A DNA stretch of 28,026 nt from Bremia lactucae (lineage: Eukaryota; Oomycota; Peronosporomycetes; Peronosporales; Peronosporaceae), in the NCBI RefSeq assembly GCF_004359215.1, contig NC_090610.1, positions 2,406,744 through 2,434,769 on the forward strand, in the 5' to 3' direction. Below are positions 1 to 9,485 of this stretch, in pieces. Both the position numbers and the translations under genes were made by a program. Positions within the stretch are counted from its first letter, which is position 1. Every line of letters begins with the position of its first letter. The notes below the pieces were generated by a model. It searched no databases and was not told the origin of the DNA. It saw nothing but the letters and a program-made list of their open reading frames with translations.

Positions 1-840
1 AAAGCACAATTTCAGCCGTCGACGTTGGCAGCCATGAAGGCATACCACGTGACGAGCTCATTGGCCTCTGAAAAAAAGAGAGCTACAGTCAGGACGACCA
101 CTGTCGCCTGCTGTTGTATCACTTTGGTGAGCAAAAGGATTCCCTTTCGTCGCACCTGAAAGCTAAGCTCAATCGCTTTAGCTACAGCGATGGCCTGTTA
201 TGACATCAGCTGTCACCTTGTGATCCCTTGAGAATCTATGTGCCTCATGACACAGATGTCAAAATGATAATCCTTCACGAGCTCCATGATGCGCCATCTA
301 GTGGGCATCTGGACCGTGAAAAGACATTCTTACGAGTGTCAGAGCTATTTTGGTGGCTACATCTATATAGATGGGTGGCCAACTATATTCGCTCTTGCGA
401 ACAGTGTCAGCGCATTAAGCCTGCACCGTCCAGCACTGCGCCACTGAAGCCGCTACCAATTCCAACGGATTGTTGGAAGTCAGTAAGTCTGGAATTCATG
501 TCTGGCATGCCGCCCGATCATAAGGGTCGGACGGGGCTTGTCCGCTTTGTAGATAGACTGAGCAAAATGGAGCATTTAGCACCATAAAAACATCGATTAC
601 AGGCAAGGAGCAGCTCTCTTGTTCCTGGATCATGTTTACCGACTACAAGGGATGCCCGAGTCCATAGTATCGGACCGGGGTCCACGTTTTGCGTCTGGTG
701 ACAAGCGCTGGCGACATGTGTTTGAGCTGCTAGGTAACAAGCTCACATGTCGACCGCATGATGATCCCCAGACCGACGGCCAAAAAGAACGTGCCAATCG
801 GGTCGTGACGGATGTCTTACGCACGGTAGCAACTCCTTAA
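1..840 (+). pseudogene. Ty3/gypsy pol: integrase zinc finger and catalytic core (element D)
   Basis: Bases 1-227 read, with breaks, as the spacer between RNase H and integrase. From 228 a 119-codon frame holds an HHCC zinc finger (HELHDAPSSGH, then CEQC) and the start of the catalytic core (VSLEFMSGMP). The first acidic residue is E where integrases carry D. A stop and frameshift near 588-618 interrupt it. The second frame (619-840) carries the second aspartate (SDRGPRF) and the catalytic glutamate (DGQKERANR). Integrase inserts the retroelement cDNA into the chromosome; this copy is inactive. The domain call is secure from these motifs; the exact lesions are read by eye. Confidence 0.88.
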
Positions 841-1593
841 GAATGGAGCAAACAATTTTTTGTTTGGAGTTCGCTATAAATGACAGTGTCCACGCCGGTA
901 CGGGTAAGACACCGTTTATATTAACGGTCTGCGCCTTCTTCGGACGCTAGTCTCGTTTGTGCGCAGCCCGAGTCTTAGTGGGGGAGGGCCCTTCACTATG
1001 CTCGGTGCAAAAGAGGGACATAGTTTCGTCAATATTACGATGACCCATGAGGGTATCATGTCAATGACAGAAACTTGACCTAGTGACCCTGCCAGTTAAG
1101 CAGTGGTCAATAAAACTGCGTCCTATGATTGACCTCTCGGCGGTGTCATAGGCGTGTATGATGCTAAAAGCGTGAGCGAGGCTCAACGCTTTGTAGATGA
1201 GCGATTAGCCATCACACGAAAAGTCCGTGACGCGATGGCAAGCGCACAGGACAAACAAAAAGAATATGCAGACCAAATGGTCGCAAGAATAATGAATGCT
1301 TTAGAGTGGGTGAAAAGGTACTATTAAGTACTGCTACCCTGCCTAAACATGCAATTTCAGTACTTCATGGAGGTACTACGAAGATGTTGCCGCGTCTCAT
1401 TGGACCCTTCACGGTGGTAAAAGAGGTTAGAGAACTAAATTATAGACTCACCCTTCCCCCGTATGTGAAGACGCACCCCGTATTTTACGTGGGTCGTCTA
1501 AAACGGTATGTAGACCCGGATGAGGACGCATACCCCATCCGTCTAAGGAGACCGATGGTGACGCCGACTGTGACACGAGCGTCGATCGGGTGA
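841..1593 (+). pseudogene. Ty3/gypsy integrase C-terminal region (element D)
   Basis: Continues the integrase in several frames. About 851-953 reads EFAINDSVHAGTGKTPF, the usual stretch after the DDE core. About 1155-1300 reads YDAKSVSEAQRFVDERLAIT, then a lysine-rich linker. 1306-1593 is a 95-codon frame with the GPF/Y-like module (RLIGPFTVV, then HPVFYVGRLKRYVDPDE) typical of chromodomain gypsy integrases. Bases about 955-1150 carry no clean frame and look eroded. At least three frame changes are needed to read through, so this is a pseudogene. The region between 1594 and 1957 is the variable linker to the chromodomain; the long minus-strand frame there is an antisense shadow. Confidence 0.82.
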
Positions 1594-1957
1594 GGGGGGC
1601 GATGAAGGTGAAAAACTTTCAGCTGAATGACTCCTCCCACCACGAAAAGGACTCGGAGAGCGAGGGATATCACGCGCATAATGCAGTCACTCAGCATTAA
1701 TTTCTCCAGGATGTCAAGCCGAAGTTTCAGGCGTTCATAACCCTGACGAGTCTTCGCTCGGACATCAACGAGATCCGAAGTCAGTCGCAAGACTTGACCC
1801 TCGAAATCCACACTACGTCGTATAGCAGCGATTAGCGCCTGCGACTGAACGGACGAAGGTAAGGCAGCCACGATTAGGTGGGCGAGATCGTCACTCCTAT
1901 CGGGCGTCGCCTGCACTGATGGATGCGGGTGAAAATTAACGCTTCCTAGTTGGAAGG

Positions 1958-2138
1958 GTGCTTGACAACCGCACCGTGAGGCAAAGGTATCAGATCCTCG
2001 TCCATTGGAGAGGTTACCCGAAGAGGTTTGACTCTTAAGAACCGATATACTCTTAATAACCGATCGATACCCTACGTATTGATGTGCTCGTCTTGGTGAC
2101 TGCCTATGAAAAGAAGCACCAGCTGAGGCCTCTTCGCT
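1958..2138 (+). pseudogene. Chromodomain remnant of gypsy integrase (element D)
   Basis: Frame 1958-2037 reads RYQILVHWRGYPKRFDS and stops, matching the beta strands and aromatic-cage region of a retroelement chromodomain. After a stop and a frame change, about 2069-2130 reads VLVTAYEKKHQL, the expected C-terminal helix. Chromodomains of such integrases are thought to tether the integration complex to modified histones. The usual SWEP motif between the two halves is destroyed. Confidence 0.7.
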
Positions 2139-2398
2139 AGTCTCAAATGGACTAGCAGCAGCAGCTTTATGAGAAGAAACAGGGGTACAGTACCGACCAT
2201 TATCTCTTTCACACGCAAGCGGGCGAAAAAAACTCGCTGCGACCTCAGTTTCATCGCATCGGAATGCGGCGCGTGAATCCGCCTCGTATTGGCCGGGCGT
2301 TTTATTTGAACGCAACACAACCGGGATTGTGGAAATACGCCCAAGCAATTTTCCCTGAGCCTTCTATGATTTAAAGACGCCATAAAATTTATGAGCGT

Positions 2399-3040
2399 CT
2401 AGAAGAGCGACGCTCTTGGCCCGTTTAAACGAGGCCATTTAGATGGTGGGGGTATAAGTGATATGCCACCCGTCACATAGCCACGTTCAAAACGACTGGC
2501 TTGTGACACCGACTGAGCACGTTCACGTGTCGTCGGCGGATCTTTTGGCTCAGAATCCTCTATGTCAGAACCAGTATGAATAATTTTTTGAGCATACGGC
2601 GTTGTGATTTTACCCAACGAAGAAGCGGCTGCTCTTTTATGGGCAGCGCTCTCATTATTGGTCGCTGCGCTAGCCAGCGCAGACGACGCGACAGCGTTAT
2701 AAAACTTTGCTGTCTTCATTTTATGAGCAATGAGAGAAGTTTGAATTGGCAACAATGCGCCATCATTTTTCCTCATTAGCTCGTTGTCCGCATCACTACT
2801 ATGAGGTGACTGCATCGGTGTCGACTTATTGCAGTCGACAATGAGTGACGGATCAACATCCTCACTGTTAAAGGGGGATGGATCGTTAAGCCCAATTAAC
2901 ACGACAGCAGCAGTAGCTGTCGGCGTTTCGACTGAGGCATTAGACGCTGCCGGCGTGTTAACGCGGCGAGTGCGCTCCATGCGAGGTTGAGTGGGTGTCT
3001 TCGAGGACGACCCACCAACTTGGCCCCTTTTAGGTGGCAT
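2399..3040 (-). CDS. Antisense ORF between chromodomain and 3' LTR of element D
   Basis: An ATG-started 213-codon frame on the minus strand, opposite to the element's pol. The protein opens MPPKRGQVGG, is rich in Ser, Ala, Thr and Pro, and has basic patches (MERTRRVN; SKWPRLNGPRASLF) and no recognised domain or membrane segment. It occupies most of the space between chromodomain and polypurine tract. Antisense extra ORFs at this position are known in some plant LTR retrotransposons, and this could be an oomycete counterpart. Alternatives: a captured gag-like N-terminus, or chance. The plus strand here has many stops, while this frame stays open for 642 bp. Confidence 0.4.
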   Translation of the reverse strand: MPPKRGQVGGSSSKTPTQPRMERTRRVNTPAASNASVETPTATAAVVLIGLNDPSPFNSEDVDPSLIVDCNKSTPMQSPHSSDADNELMRKNDGALLPIQTSLIAHKMKTAKFYNAVASSALASAATNNESAAHKRAAASSLGKITTPYAQKIIHTGSDIEDSEPKDPPTTRERAQSVSQASRFERGYVTGGISLIPPPSKWPRLNGPRASLF

Positions 3041-3153
3041 CTTAGGCGCCGTGTATGGAAATACGTGCGCTAGAGTGATCGAGTGAACTAGCGGCGCGTG
3101 AAGCTGCTCGCAGTTCCTCTCTCCTCTTTGACGAATTGAATTATGTCGTTCTT

Positions 3154-3167
3154 AAAGAGGGGGATGG
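3154..3167 (+). other. Polypurine tract of element D
   Basis: AAAGAGGGGGATGG lies directly against the TG that opens the LTR at 3168. This is the expected plus-strand primer site for reverse transcription, and it shows that this LTR is the 3' LTR of a plus-strand element. Confidence 0.8.
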
Positions 3168-3726
3168 TGTAACGGGCTAAAGTTGCCCTAATGTTACACA
3201 GCCCCTGTTAAGTGCACTTGGTGTACTTAAGGGGATGGTCAGTTACTTAGAAAAAGTAATTAGACCCACCCCTCAGGTGTGGCTCACATTTGTGACCAAC
3301 CCTTTTGTATGTGATGCAGAAAGGTGCATTCACATTAGGAGGGATGACGGCTAGCGTCATCCACTACGTGTGGTATCTAGAAAGATACACTCACAATACA
3401 TATTAGTGTCATCTACAGAGATGACATTTTTAATTGGTAAAACAGGTATATATATTTAATGCGATTAAATATAAATCAGTCTGAAAACTACTTTTTACTT
3501 AGTAAGTGCGCACGAGGAGCCGGATTACCGCTCCCGTGACGACACTTTACTAGAGTATTTATGCGTTGAGTGAGGTCACTAAGGCACCCATCACAACTAC
3601 CTCACTACACGCAAGAGAAGACGGTCTAACCGCTTCCACGCTGTGCTAGGGTGTGTGGCTAAGTAGAGCGTGGCCGCATTTAGACGTGCCCGCCTACAAT
3701 ATTCATGCTGTTGCGAAAAATTACGC
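3168..3726 (+). repeat. 3' LTR of element D (right end uncertain)
   Basis: Starts TGTAACGGGC after a polypurine tract. Bases 3168 to about 3400 match 24004 to about 24265 closely, with small indels. A terminal fold TGTAAC...GTTACA spans 3168-3198. Several perfect short hairpins follow, for example GGATGACG/CGTCATCC near 3341-3362 and TGTCATCT/AGATGACA near 3408-3427. No clean ...CA terminus is visible before the element A LTR starts at 3727, so the right end may be truncated. Confidence 0.75.
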
Positions 3727-4373
3727 TGTAACGGGGCACTGCCGACTTGTACTGCTTCAGTACAAGTCCACTTCGCACTGCTTCAGTACAAGTCCACTTC
3801 GCACTGCTTCAGTACAAGTCCACTTCGCACTTCTTCAGTACAAGTCCACTTCGCACTGCTTCAGTTCAAGTTCACTTCGCACTGCTTCAGCACAAGTCCA
3901 CTTCGCACTGCTTCAGTACAAGTCCACTTCGCACTGCTTCAGTACAAGTCCTCTCTGCACTGCTTCAGTAAAATTCCACTTTGCACTGCTTCAGTGCGAG
4001 TGGCACCTTACGTCACTTCACGAACACAAAAACGTGCAGAGGAAGACTCTCTTTAAAACACCTGCTTTAAAAGGTCAATTAAAATCTGGATTTAGTATAA
4101 TTAAGTTCTTCTGTTTCTATATATTCAATACCAACTTATTTATAAGCTAATACAAAACATGTGATAAAGTCTTAGCTGTCTCTCTATTTGCGCGCGTCCA
4201 GCGCTGACTGAACCGTGGAGAAAGTAGATATAATGGTCTATATCTTCCAGTGTATAAGCTTTTAGAATATTACCGTGTAAAATAATATTCTCCAAATATT
4301 ATCAACCTTTTAAATAATATATTAATCAACAACCTTTAAGTGTTAATTTCATGTAACGATACATCCCGTTACA
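3727..4373 (-). repeat. 3' LTR of element A (647 bp)
   Basis: Bounded by TGTAACGGGG (3727) and its inverted counterpart ending at 4373. It aligns with the minus-strand LTR at 11259-11724 and the plus-strand LTR at 17035-17474. It is longer than both because of a 26-bp minisatellite at 3754-3987. Overlapping frames that seem to code for repeated peptides between 3653 and 4150 come from this minisatellite and are not genes. Confidence 0.9.
3754..3987. repeat. 26-bp minisatellite inside the element A LTR, 9 units
   Basis: The anchor GCTTCAG recurs at 3754, 3780, 3806, 3832 (as TCTTCAG), 3858, 3884, 3910, 3936, 3962 and 3988, exactly 26 bp apart. This gives nine full units between the first and last anchor, with scattered point differences. 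Each unit contains TACAAGTCCACTTCGCACTG. The other LTR copies of this family (11259-11724 and 17035-17474) carry only about one unit here, so the array expanded in this LTR. There are no variable spacers, so it is not a CRISPR array. Confidence 0.93.
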
Positions 4374-4386
4374 TCACCCCTCCCTT
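4374..4386 (-). other. Polypurine tract of element A
   Basis: Read on the minus strand, AAGGGAGGGGTGA directly precedes the TGTAAC start of the LTR at 4373. It is the plus-strand priming site and confirms the minus orientation of the element. Confidence 0.8.
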
Positions 4387-5332
4387 AAACGACAATCACT
4401 TTGGCTGTCATTGAATAGAGTGGTCACTATACGACCACTTAATTGAAAACGATGTTGATTGGTCAGAACCATAATTTTTATTCTATCCACACGGCTAACA
4501 AGTCCATGTAATATGCGAATAGTGCGGCGCCTTCGGCTGCGGTTCATGCAGCCGCGGGTGACGCATTTTGTCTCTTGCGGCAGACGTTCCGTCTGCCGTA
4601 GTATCGTCGTCTCCCGCAACTCTAAATGTTGCGGGTGAACGTGGTGAGTCACCAAGTGAATGCGACCCCTCTTTAGAGGCCGACTATGAATGCGAGTCGG
4701 ACGAGATGGCCAACTCGGCGAGAGCGGAACAGTCGCCATAACGTCGTCAGGCGGCTGACTTTGAGCCTTCGAATGAGGGGCTCAATCGGGAAGTCGTGCC
4801 AATATGCTTCCTTGTAGCATGTTTTGTTTCGACGATGAGGATGATCAGCACCGTCTCCCGTGCCGTCGCCCGCTTTCATCCCTGAGCGAGGTGATGGCGA
4901 TGGCGTAAGCCATCGTAATAAAAATTCTTGTGGTACCCCGGCTTTAATGGGTAATACTCAGGGGAGTGCAGACAGCAAAATGTCTCGTCTTGCCCCTGAG
5001 AAGAAGCCGTGGCTTTTGCCCAAACGTATAATGGCAACAACAAGCGAGATAAAAGCTCGTTGATGCAAGCCTGGAACGCGTTCATTCGCAATGTCAAAGA
5101 CATTGGACGCGAAGCCTGGCTTCAAAGACTTAACGCGATTCGCGCTAAGTTTGACAAGCGAACTCCAACTAGTGCAGATTAAAACTGCACCGGTTGGCTC
5201 GTGAGGAAGGACTTCCATGCCCCGCATGGGGTGATCTCTGTCCGTGTTGTGTCGAAAAAGGGGATGTTTATTCCCTTTCTTCGCCCTGGGGAAGGTCTCA
5301 CATCTCTATCGAGATGTGCGATGCGATTGACG
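4387..5332 (-). other. 3' non-coding region of element A
   Basis: About 950 bp between the chromodomain stop and the polypurine tract. No frame here has a recognisable domain. It holds many perfect short inverted repeats, for example CGGCAGACG/CGTCTGCCG (about 4577-4597), CCCGCAAC/GTTGCGGG (about 4613-4635) and CGATGGC/GCCATCG (about 4896-4913). Confidence 0.6.
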
Positions 5333-5640
5333 TTATGCAATCGATTTACAAGCGTTAGGGTCGCGTGTTTTCCGATGGATCAGAAGATCCATCGGATGGG
5401 TCTCGTCATACTGACAGACGAGGCCCTCAACGTCAACAACCAGCTGGGAACGAGGTTCCCAGCTGTCATGCGATGGTGGGTAACCGCGCCAGCGAACCAG
5501 ATAACTCGTTCGCTGCCCCTTCACATCACGGTGGTTTTGAATACGTTCCACAAGGAAACGTTGATCACCTTGGTAATCCACCAATGGTTGTGGTGGAGGA
5601 GGAAAATTCGATCCGAACCATGTGTCGGGTCTAGATTTGA
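5333..5640 (-). pseudogene. Chromodomain of gypsy integrase (element A)
   Basis: The minus-strand frame ending at 5333 reads QRFLVERIQNHRDVKGQRTS, then YLVRWRGYPPSHDSWEP and a C-terminal helix ending CQYDETHP. This is a complete chromodomain with its aromatic positions (Y, W, W) kept. The frame extends upstream to 5800, but the residues before about 5640 do not fit the family; the proper linker lies in another frame (to about 6000), so a frameshift separates the two. Likely role: targeting of the integration complex to chromatin. Confidence 0.85.
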
Positions 5641-6300
5641 AGATCGACAACGCTACCACCATGTATTGGAGTAGGGCCTTGGACACGAGCGCGGTATGCG
5701 TCACTCGTTGAAGCAGACGGTGGAAGATCACTATATCGAATGGTCGGAAACCCGTTCGAAGAGTGCGTATGCAATGTTGGAGTACGAACTGAAATATCAC
5801 GCTCCTCGGGATGAGCTGTCGTCTGCTCTTCGTGTTGAGCTGTCGTCAGCTCATGGCGGTTTCGAAAATCTTCGGACCCAGCATGAGAATCTCCAGATTC
5901 AGATCCGTTCGCTGAAGAAACCCGTACTGGTGGTACGAGCGGAGCCGGCCAACGTAAAACGTAGGATGCGTTGGCATCCTTCGTGGCAATTCTATTGTGC
6001 ACGCATTGCCTCTGCGATGCAGTACACGGCATGGCCCAATGAACTTGGGTAGCAGTATACTACTACCCAAATAAGTGACTACATGCTTAGGTAAGTTTAC
6101 CGTAGACAGAAGTACTAGATCATTAATTTTAAATGAAAGAATATTTGCTCTTCCATGTTTCTCGGCGTACCTTTTCTGCCGGTCCCTGCGTTAGCAAGGG
6201 GATCCTGTACGAAACAGACTACTGGTTCTCGAGCCAGCAGAAATTCCTCTGCTAACTCATTTGTTTTGTCTTTTTCAGTGCGCTTTGTGCGCACTGCCAT
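5641..6300 (-). pseudogene. Integrase C-terminal region and linker (element A)
   Basis: Minus-strand pieces in three frames. 6300-6115 reads KTNELAEEFLLAREPVV, the helical spacer after the catalytic core. 6070-5846 reads LLPKFIGPCRVLHRRGNACT then HPTFYVGRLRSYHQY, the GPF/Y-type module. About 5990-5631 is a hydrophilic Ser/Glu/His-rich linker ending in GGSVVDLQI before the chromodomain. The ATTCCTCGCTG-type hairpins near 6319-6337 lie inside this frame. At least two frameshifts. Confidence 0.8.
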
Positions 6301-7376
6301 AATATCTTTCTCTTCTTCAGCGAGGGATTCCTCGCTGGTACTATTTATTTTTTTGGGAGCAATAGTGTAATCACTATTGCTAAGTTTCTCTCTTTCGATG
6401 TCGATTACTTCGACATCGACATTATTCGCATCGTTGGTATTTTCGACGCGTGAAGAGGATGAGTCAGAGCTAGTTTTGCTCGTGCAAGTCCGCCACCTCC
6501 CCCTTAAACTAGAATATCCTTCTTATTGGGTGGATATGCGTCGTAGACGTATGCACCAAATTTTGATGGCAAATTAGACCATCGGTAAAAACACGCTCCA
6601 ATTCGGATACGAGTAGACGTAACCTCCAAGTAATTCTTCGAGGACGCGATTGAAGCGTTCTGTCTGACCATCTGTCTCTGGATGAACAATAGTTGACATA
6701 GTCAGTCGTGTAGAGAGATATCGGAACACGGATTGCTAAAACTCCACCCTGAACCGTGGATCTCTATCCGAGACCAGTTCACGGGGTAAACCTTGGAGTT
6801 TGAATACCGTGTCGATAAATACAAGGATACAGCCCGGAGCCGTGATCGACTCTGGTATTGCAACAAGATGTACCATCTTGCTGAATCTGTCTACGAAGCA
6901 AGGATTCCATTGTTTTTGTGATCGTCTTCGGGAAATCCGAAGACGAAGTCCGTAGACACGAGCTGCCAACATTCTGCCCTAAGTGGTAGAGGTTGGAGAG
7001 TTGCACGGGGTGAAGGCTAGGCTTCACGCGTTGACATACCTCGCAAGCACGAACGTACTTGCGCACGAACTGATACTGGCGGGGCCAGTAAAAGTCGCGA
7101 CTTACTGTAAGATAAGTTTTCTCACGTCTACGATGCCCACTTGTTGGTACATCGTGACACTCATACATGATGCGCAAGCGCAAATCATTGTGAGTTGGGA
7201 CGACGACACGTGGAGTGTCGCCGGCAACGGCTGTGTCGTACAGTAAGCCGTTGCGTGTTGTGTATCGATCGGATGACGATCGATATAAAGCCGGTAAATT
7301 TTAAATATACTTATTGGATGGATTCATAAGATGATCTATTAAACGCAGAAGGTCTTTATCTTGTGTGTAGGCTTTC
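6301..7376 (-). pseudogene. Integrase zinc finger and DDE core (element A)
   Basis: The minus frame from 7183 gives YECHDVPTSGHRRREKTYL and ACEVCQRVK, the HHCC zinc finger. After a frameshift near 7010, the catalytic core reads TDFVFGFP (first Asp), RFSKMVHLVAIPESI, SDRDPRF (second Asp) and, after a stop near 6730, [10 protein letters not shown] (catalytic Glu). All three acidic residues can be found, but in at least three frames. Upstream 7376-7190 is the spacer following RNase H. It joins cDNA ends to target DNA in an active element; here it is broken. Confidence 0.85.
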
Positions 7377-7377
7377 T

Positions 7378-7690
7378 TTATGTCGTCAAACAAGGTTGGC
7401 GACGGGACATTTGTAATGAGTGTTGCAAGTGTTGATTTATTTCACTGTTGGAATGTGCAGCCGGCGCGAAATCGGGTCGGCTTGATAACGCATCAGCGAC
7501 GACATTAAGTCGACCTGTTTTATATTCCATGGAGAAATTATACTCCGCGAAGAAGGATAGCCACCTCCCCATTCTTCGCGAGAGGTGTGGGCTATATATG
7601 GCCGTCTGCATAGTGGTAGATTCAGCAGATCTGCGGACTCGTCACAGAGGATGAACACGTAACCGAAATTTGGTCAGCGGTAATTTTTGC
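7378..7690 (-). pseudogene. RNase H C-terminal part (element A)
   Basis: The minus frame 7611-7378 reads YSPHLSRRMGRWLSFFAEYN, then MEYKTGRLNVVADALSSRP, the standard end of a gypsy RNase H. The catalytic-side aspartate in the VADALS motif is present. Upstream to about 7690 a degraded stretch (LTKFRLRVHPL, stop, RVRRSAESTTMQTA) fits the preceding RNase H strands in spacing. A similar stretch also occurs on the plus strand near 8935-9000, so this part may be duplicated in inverted orientation. It sits directly next to the reversed RT block. Confidence 0.8.
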
Positions 7691-9010
7691 AGAGAACGAA
7701 CGGGTTCTCAGCAGCTCATCAATGGACGAAAGTGTCCTCGATGAAAAGACTCGGATTGAGAGAGATACTACTCAATCCTGGGAGCCACTCAATACAAATC
7801 CTCTATACAAGGAGTTGATTGAATTCAGTGATGTATTTCTGAAACAGTTCTATGCGAGTTGCCTAAGGATAAAGGCACTCGACATGAGATCGGGCTCAAA
7901 CTGGGCTCGAAGTACTGTGTCATAAAGCAGTTACCACTATCTCGCAAACAAGTACTTGCGATCAATAAATTCTTTATCGATCGAATAAAAGCAGGCCATG
8001 TAAGGGAGTCAACCTCCCCACATAGTTCTCGACCTTCTGTGTGCGAAAGGCCTCAGGATGGTGGCGGATAGTGCACGCATTCAATAAACTGAATGCTGCA
8101 ACGGTACCGGCTCAAACTCCGATACAGAGAAAAGACGTAATCATATATGGTATGTCTAAGGAAACCATCTTTAAGTCTATGGATCTGGTGGATGGATTTT
8201 ATCACATCCTTATGCGTGAACGGAATATCCCGTACACAGCAGTGAGCACTCCCAGTGGGATGCTCTGGGAATGGCTAGTAATGCGACAGGGGCTTAGTAA
8301 CACCCCTGCAACATTCAACAGATGCGTAACGAATCTGTCGAGACCGGTGCGAGAATTCGCACCGAGTTATCTTAACAATGTATTCGTCCATAACCGGGCC
8401 ATGAACGAAAAACGGACGTGGAAGCTCATAAGACTCACGTTCGTCAGGTTCTTACACTTATGCGAATCTCAAGAAGTGGGTATTCGCTGCAAGCGAATAC
8501 CACGTCTGGGTGCATCGTCGGAAGACACGGCGTGAGCCCTGATCCCGAAAAGATCTAGGCAGTTTCCGACTGGTCCGTTCCTGTCGATGTCAAGGGACTT
8601 AAAACGTTTCTTGGGCTAGCGGCGTACTTGCACAAGTACTCACGCAATTATGCCGAGATGACAGTTCATCTTTCTCGTCTTTTTCTAAAAGACGAGAAAT
8701 GGTTATGGAACGCTGGTAATCAGCGTTCTTTTGAAGGTATCAAGCAAAGCTTGATGCAATATCCCATCTAGGTGATTGCAGAACAAGACAGACCATTCCA
8801 TGTGGTCTGCGACGCCAGCGATTTCGCAATCGGCTGTGCGTTAATGCAATACGATACAGACGGCATCAGCTGCAACCAGCCGAACACAATTACTTAGTGC
8901 ATGACAAGGAACTCCTTGCCAGGAACTATGCACTGGCTAAGTTTAGGGTCTATCTCCTCGGAGATAGACCGTCCATCGTTTATACGACCATGTGTTATTA
9001 CGCATCTCTC
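7691..9010 (+). pseudogene. Reverse transcriptase and RNase H start, inverted inside element A
   Basis: Plus-strand block inside a minus-strand element. In order: the pre-RT region (MDESVLDEKTRIE, 7722 on), fingers (IKAGHVREST, 7984 on), RT core (8041-8535: WWRIVHAFNKLN, SMDLVDGFYHILM, TPSGMLWEWLVM), thumb and connection (FLGLAAYLHKYSRNYAEM, about 8600) and RNase H (FHVVCDASDFAIG, about 8798; HDKELLARNYALAKFRVYLL, about 8899). Motif A keeps its Asp. Motif C is YLNN at 8368-8379 instead of YxDD, so both catalytic aspartates are lost. Three or more frameshifts and stops are present. The pieces missing from the minus strand are exactly these, which argues for inversion in place. Confidence 0.88.
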
Positions 9011-9485
9011 AAGAACCGCTTGGGCTCTAGGGTTAGTAATTGAGTTATCTCCGAAGTTAACTTCGGAGGCGCAAACAGACCAAGCGTATAAGCGCCTAAT
9101 TTTGATCTGTCATTAAACAAGACATTTAATGTCTCGGTTTCTTCCTGGGATTTATCCACAGGCTGCCGAGGGATTATTCCCTCGGGATGCTGATCTAGTC
9201 ACTTCAGCATTAACAATTTGAGGAGATTTCTCCTCAAGTACGTGGGGACTTATCCCCTCAACGTCTTCCGATTGTGATTCCGCTGTCTCAGTCGGGTCCT
9301 CTACGGTCGACTCTCTACTCGACCTAGGATCATCGTGTTGACCCTATTGGACAACCGGTATACTCCTTGAATGTCGCCCGCTAGGCGTGCATTCATGTCT
9401 CAATCCACTCGACTTCTTCGAGTGGTGGACCTTCGGCGCTGCCTGTGCATTAGCACAGCCACCGGCAGCTGACTCCACAGTGTGA
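9011..9485 (-). pseudogene. Protease-RT linker of pol (element A)
   Basis: A minus-strand acidic linker. The frame about 9345-9165 reads RSSRESTVEDPTETAESQSE and EEISPQIVNAEVTRSASRG. Further down, about 9145-9020, another frame reads KLGAYTLGLFAPPKLTSE and TLEPKRFL, the stretch that normally leads into the RT. It stops being recognisable at about 9010-9020, where the opposite-strand RNase H begins. There are many perfect hairpins, including a 20-bp loop-free palindrome at 9049-9068. Confidence 0.65.

Larger units (their letters stand above)
1..3726 (+). mobile_element. Ty3/gypsy element D, 3' part (enters from left edge)
   Basis: Decayed chromodomain-type Ty3/gypsy retrotransposon on the plus strand. 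Order: RNase H-integrase spacer, integrase zinc finger, catalytic core, C-terminal region, chromodomain, a roughly 1-kb 3' region with an antisense ORF, polypurine tract, then an LTR opening TGTAACGGGC. The left part lies outside the window. The right end is not defined, because the LTR runs into the LTR of element A at 3727. Frameshifts and stops make it non-functional. Its LTR matches the one at 24004, so D and C belong to one family. Confidence 0.85.

Noticed and set aside
1485..2348. 287-codon minus-strand frame
   Set aside because: Antisense to the integrase C-terminus, linker and chromodomain of element D, which have family motifs on the plus strand. It starts and ends without any motif of its own.
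3754..3987. CRISPR-like regular repeat array
   Set aside because: Units are contiguous with no unique spacers, and the locus is a eukaryotic LTR.
3653..4150. Three overlapping frames encoding repeated Ser/Thr/His-rich peptides
   Set aside because: Produced by the 26-bp minisatellite read in three frames (26 is not a multiple of three). They lie in an LTR on the strand opposite to the element.
4958..5227. Minus-strand 89-codon frame after the chromodomain
   Set aside because: No motif, overlaps frames on both strands, and lies in a hairpin-rich non-coding region of the element.
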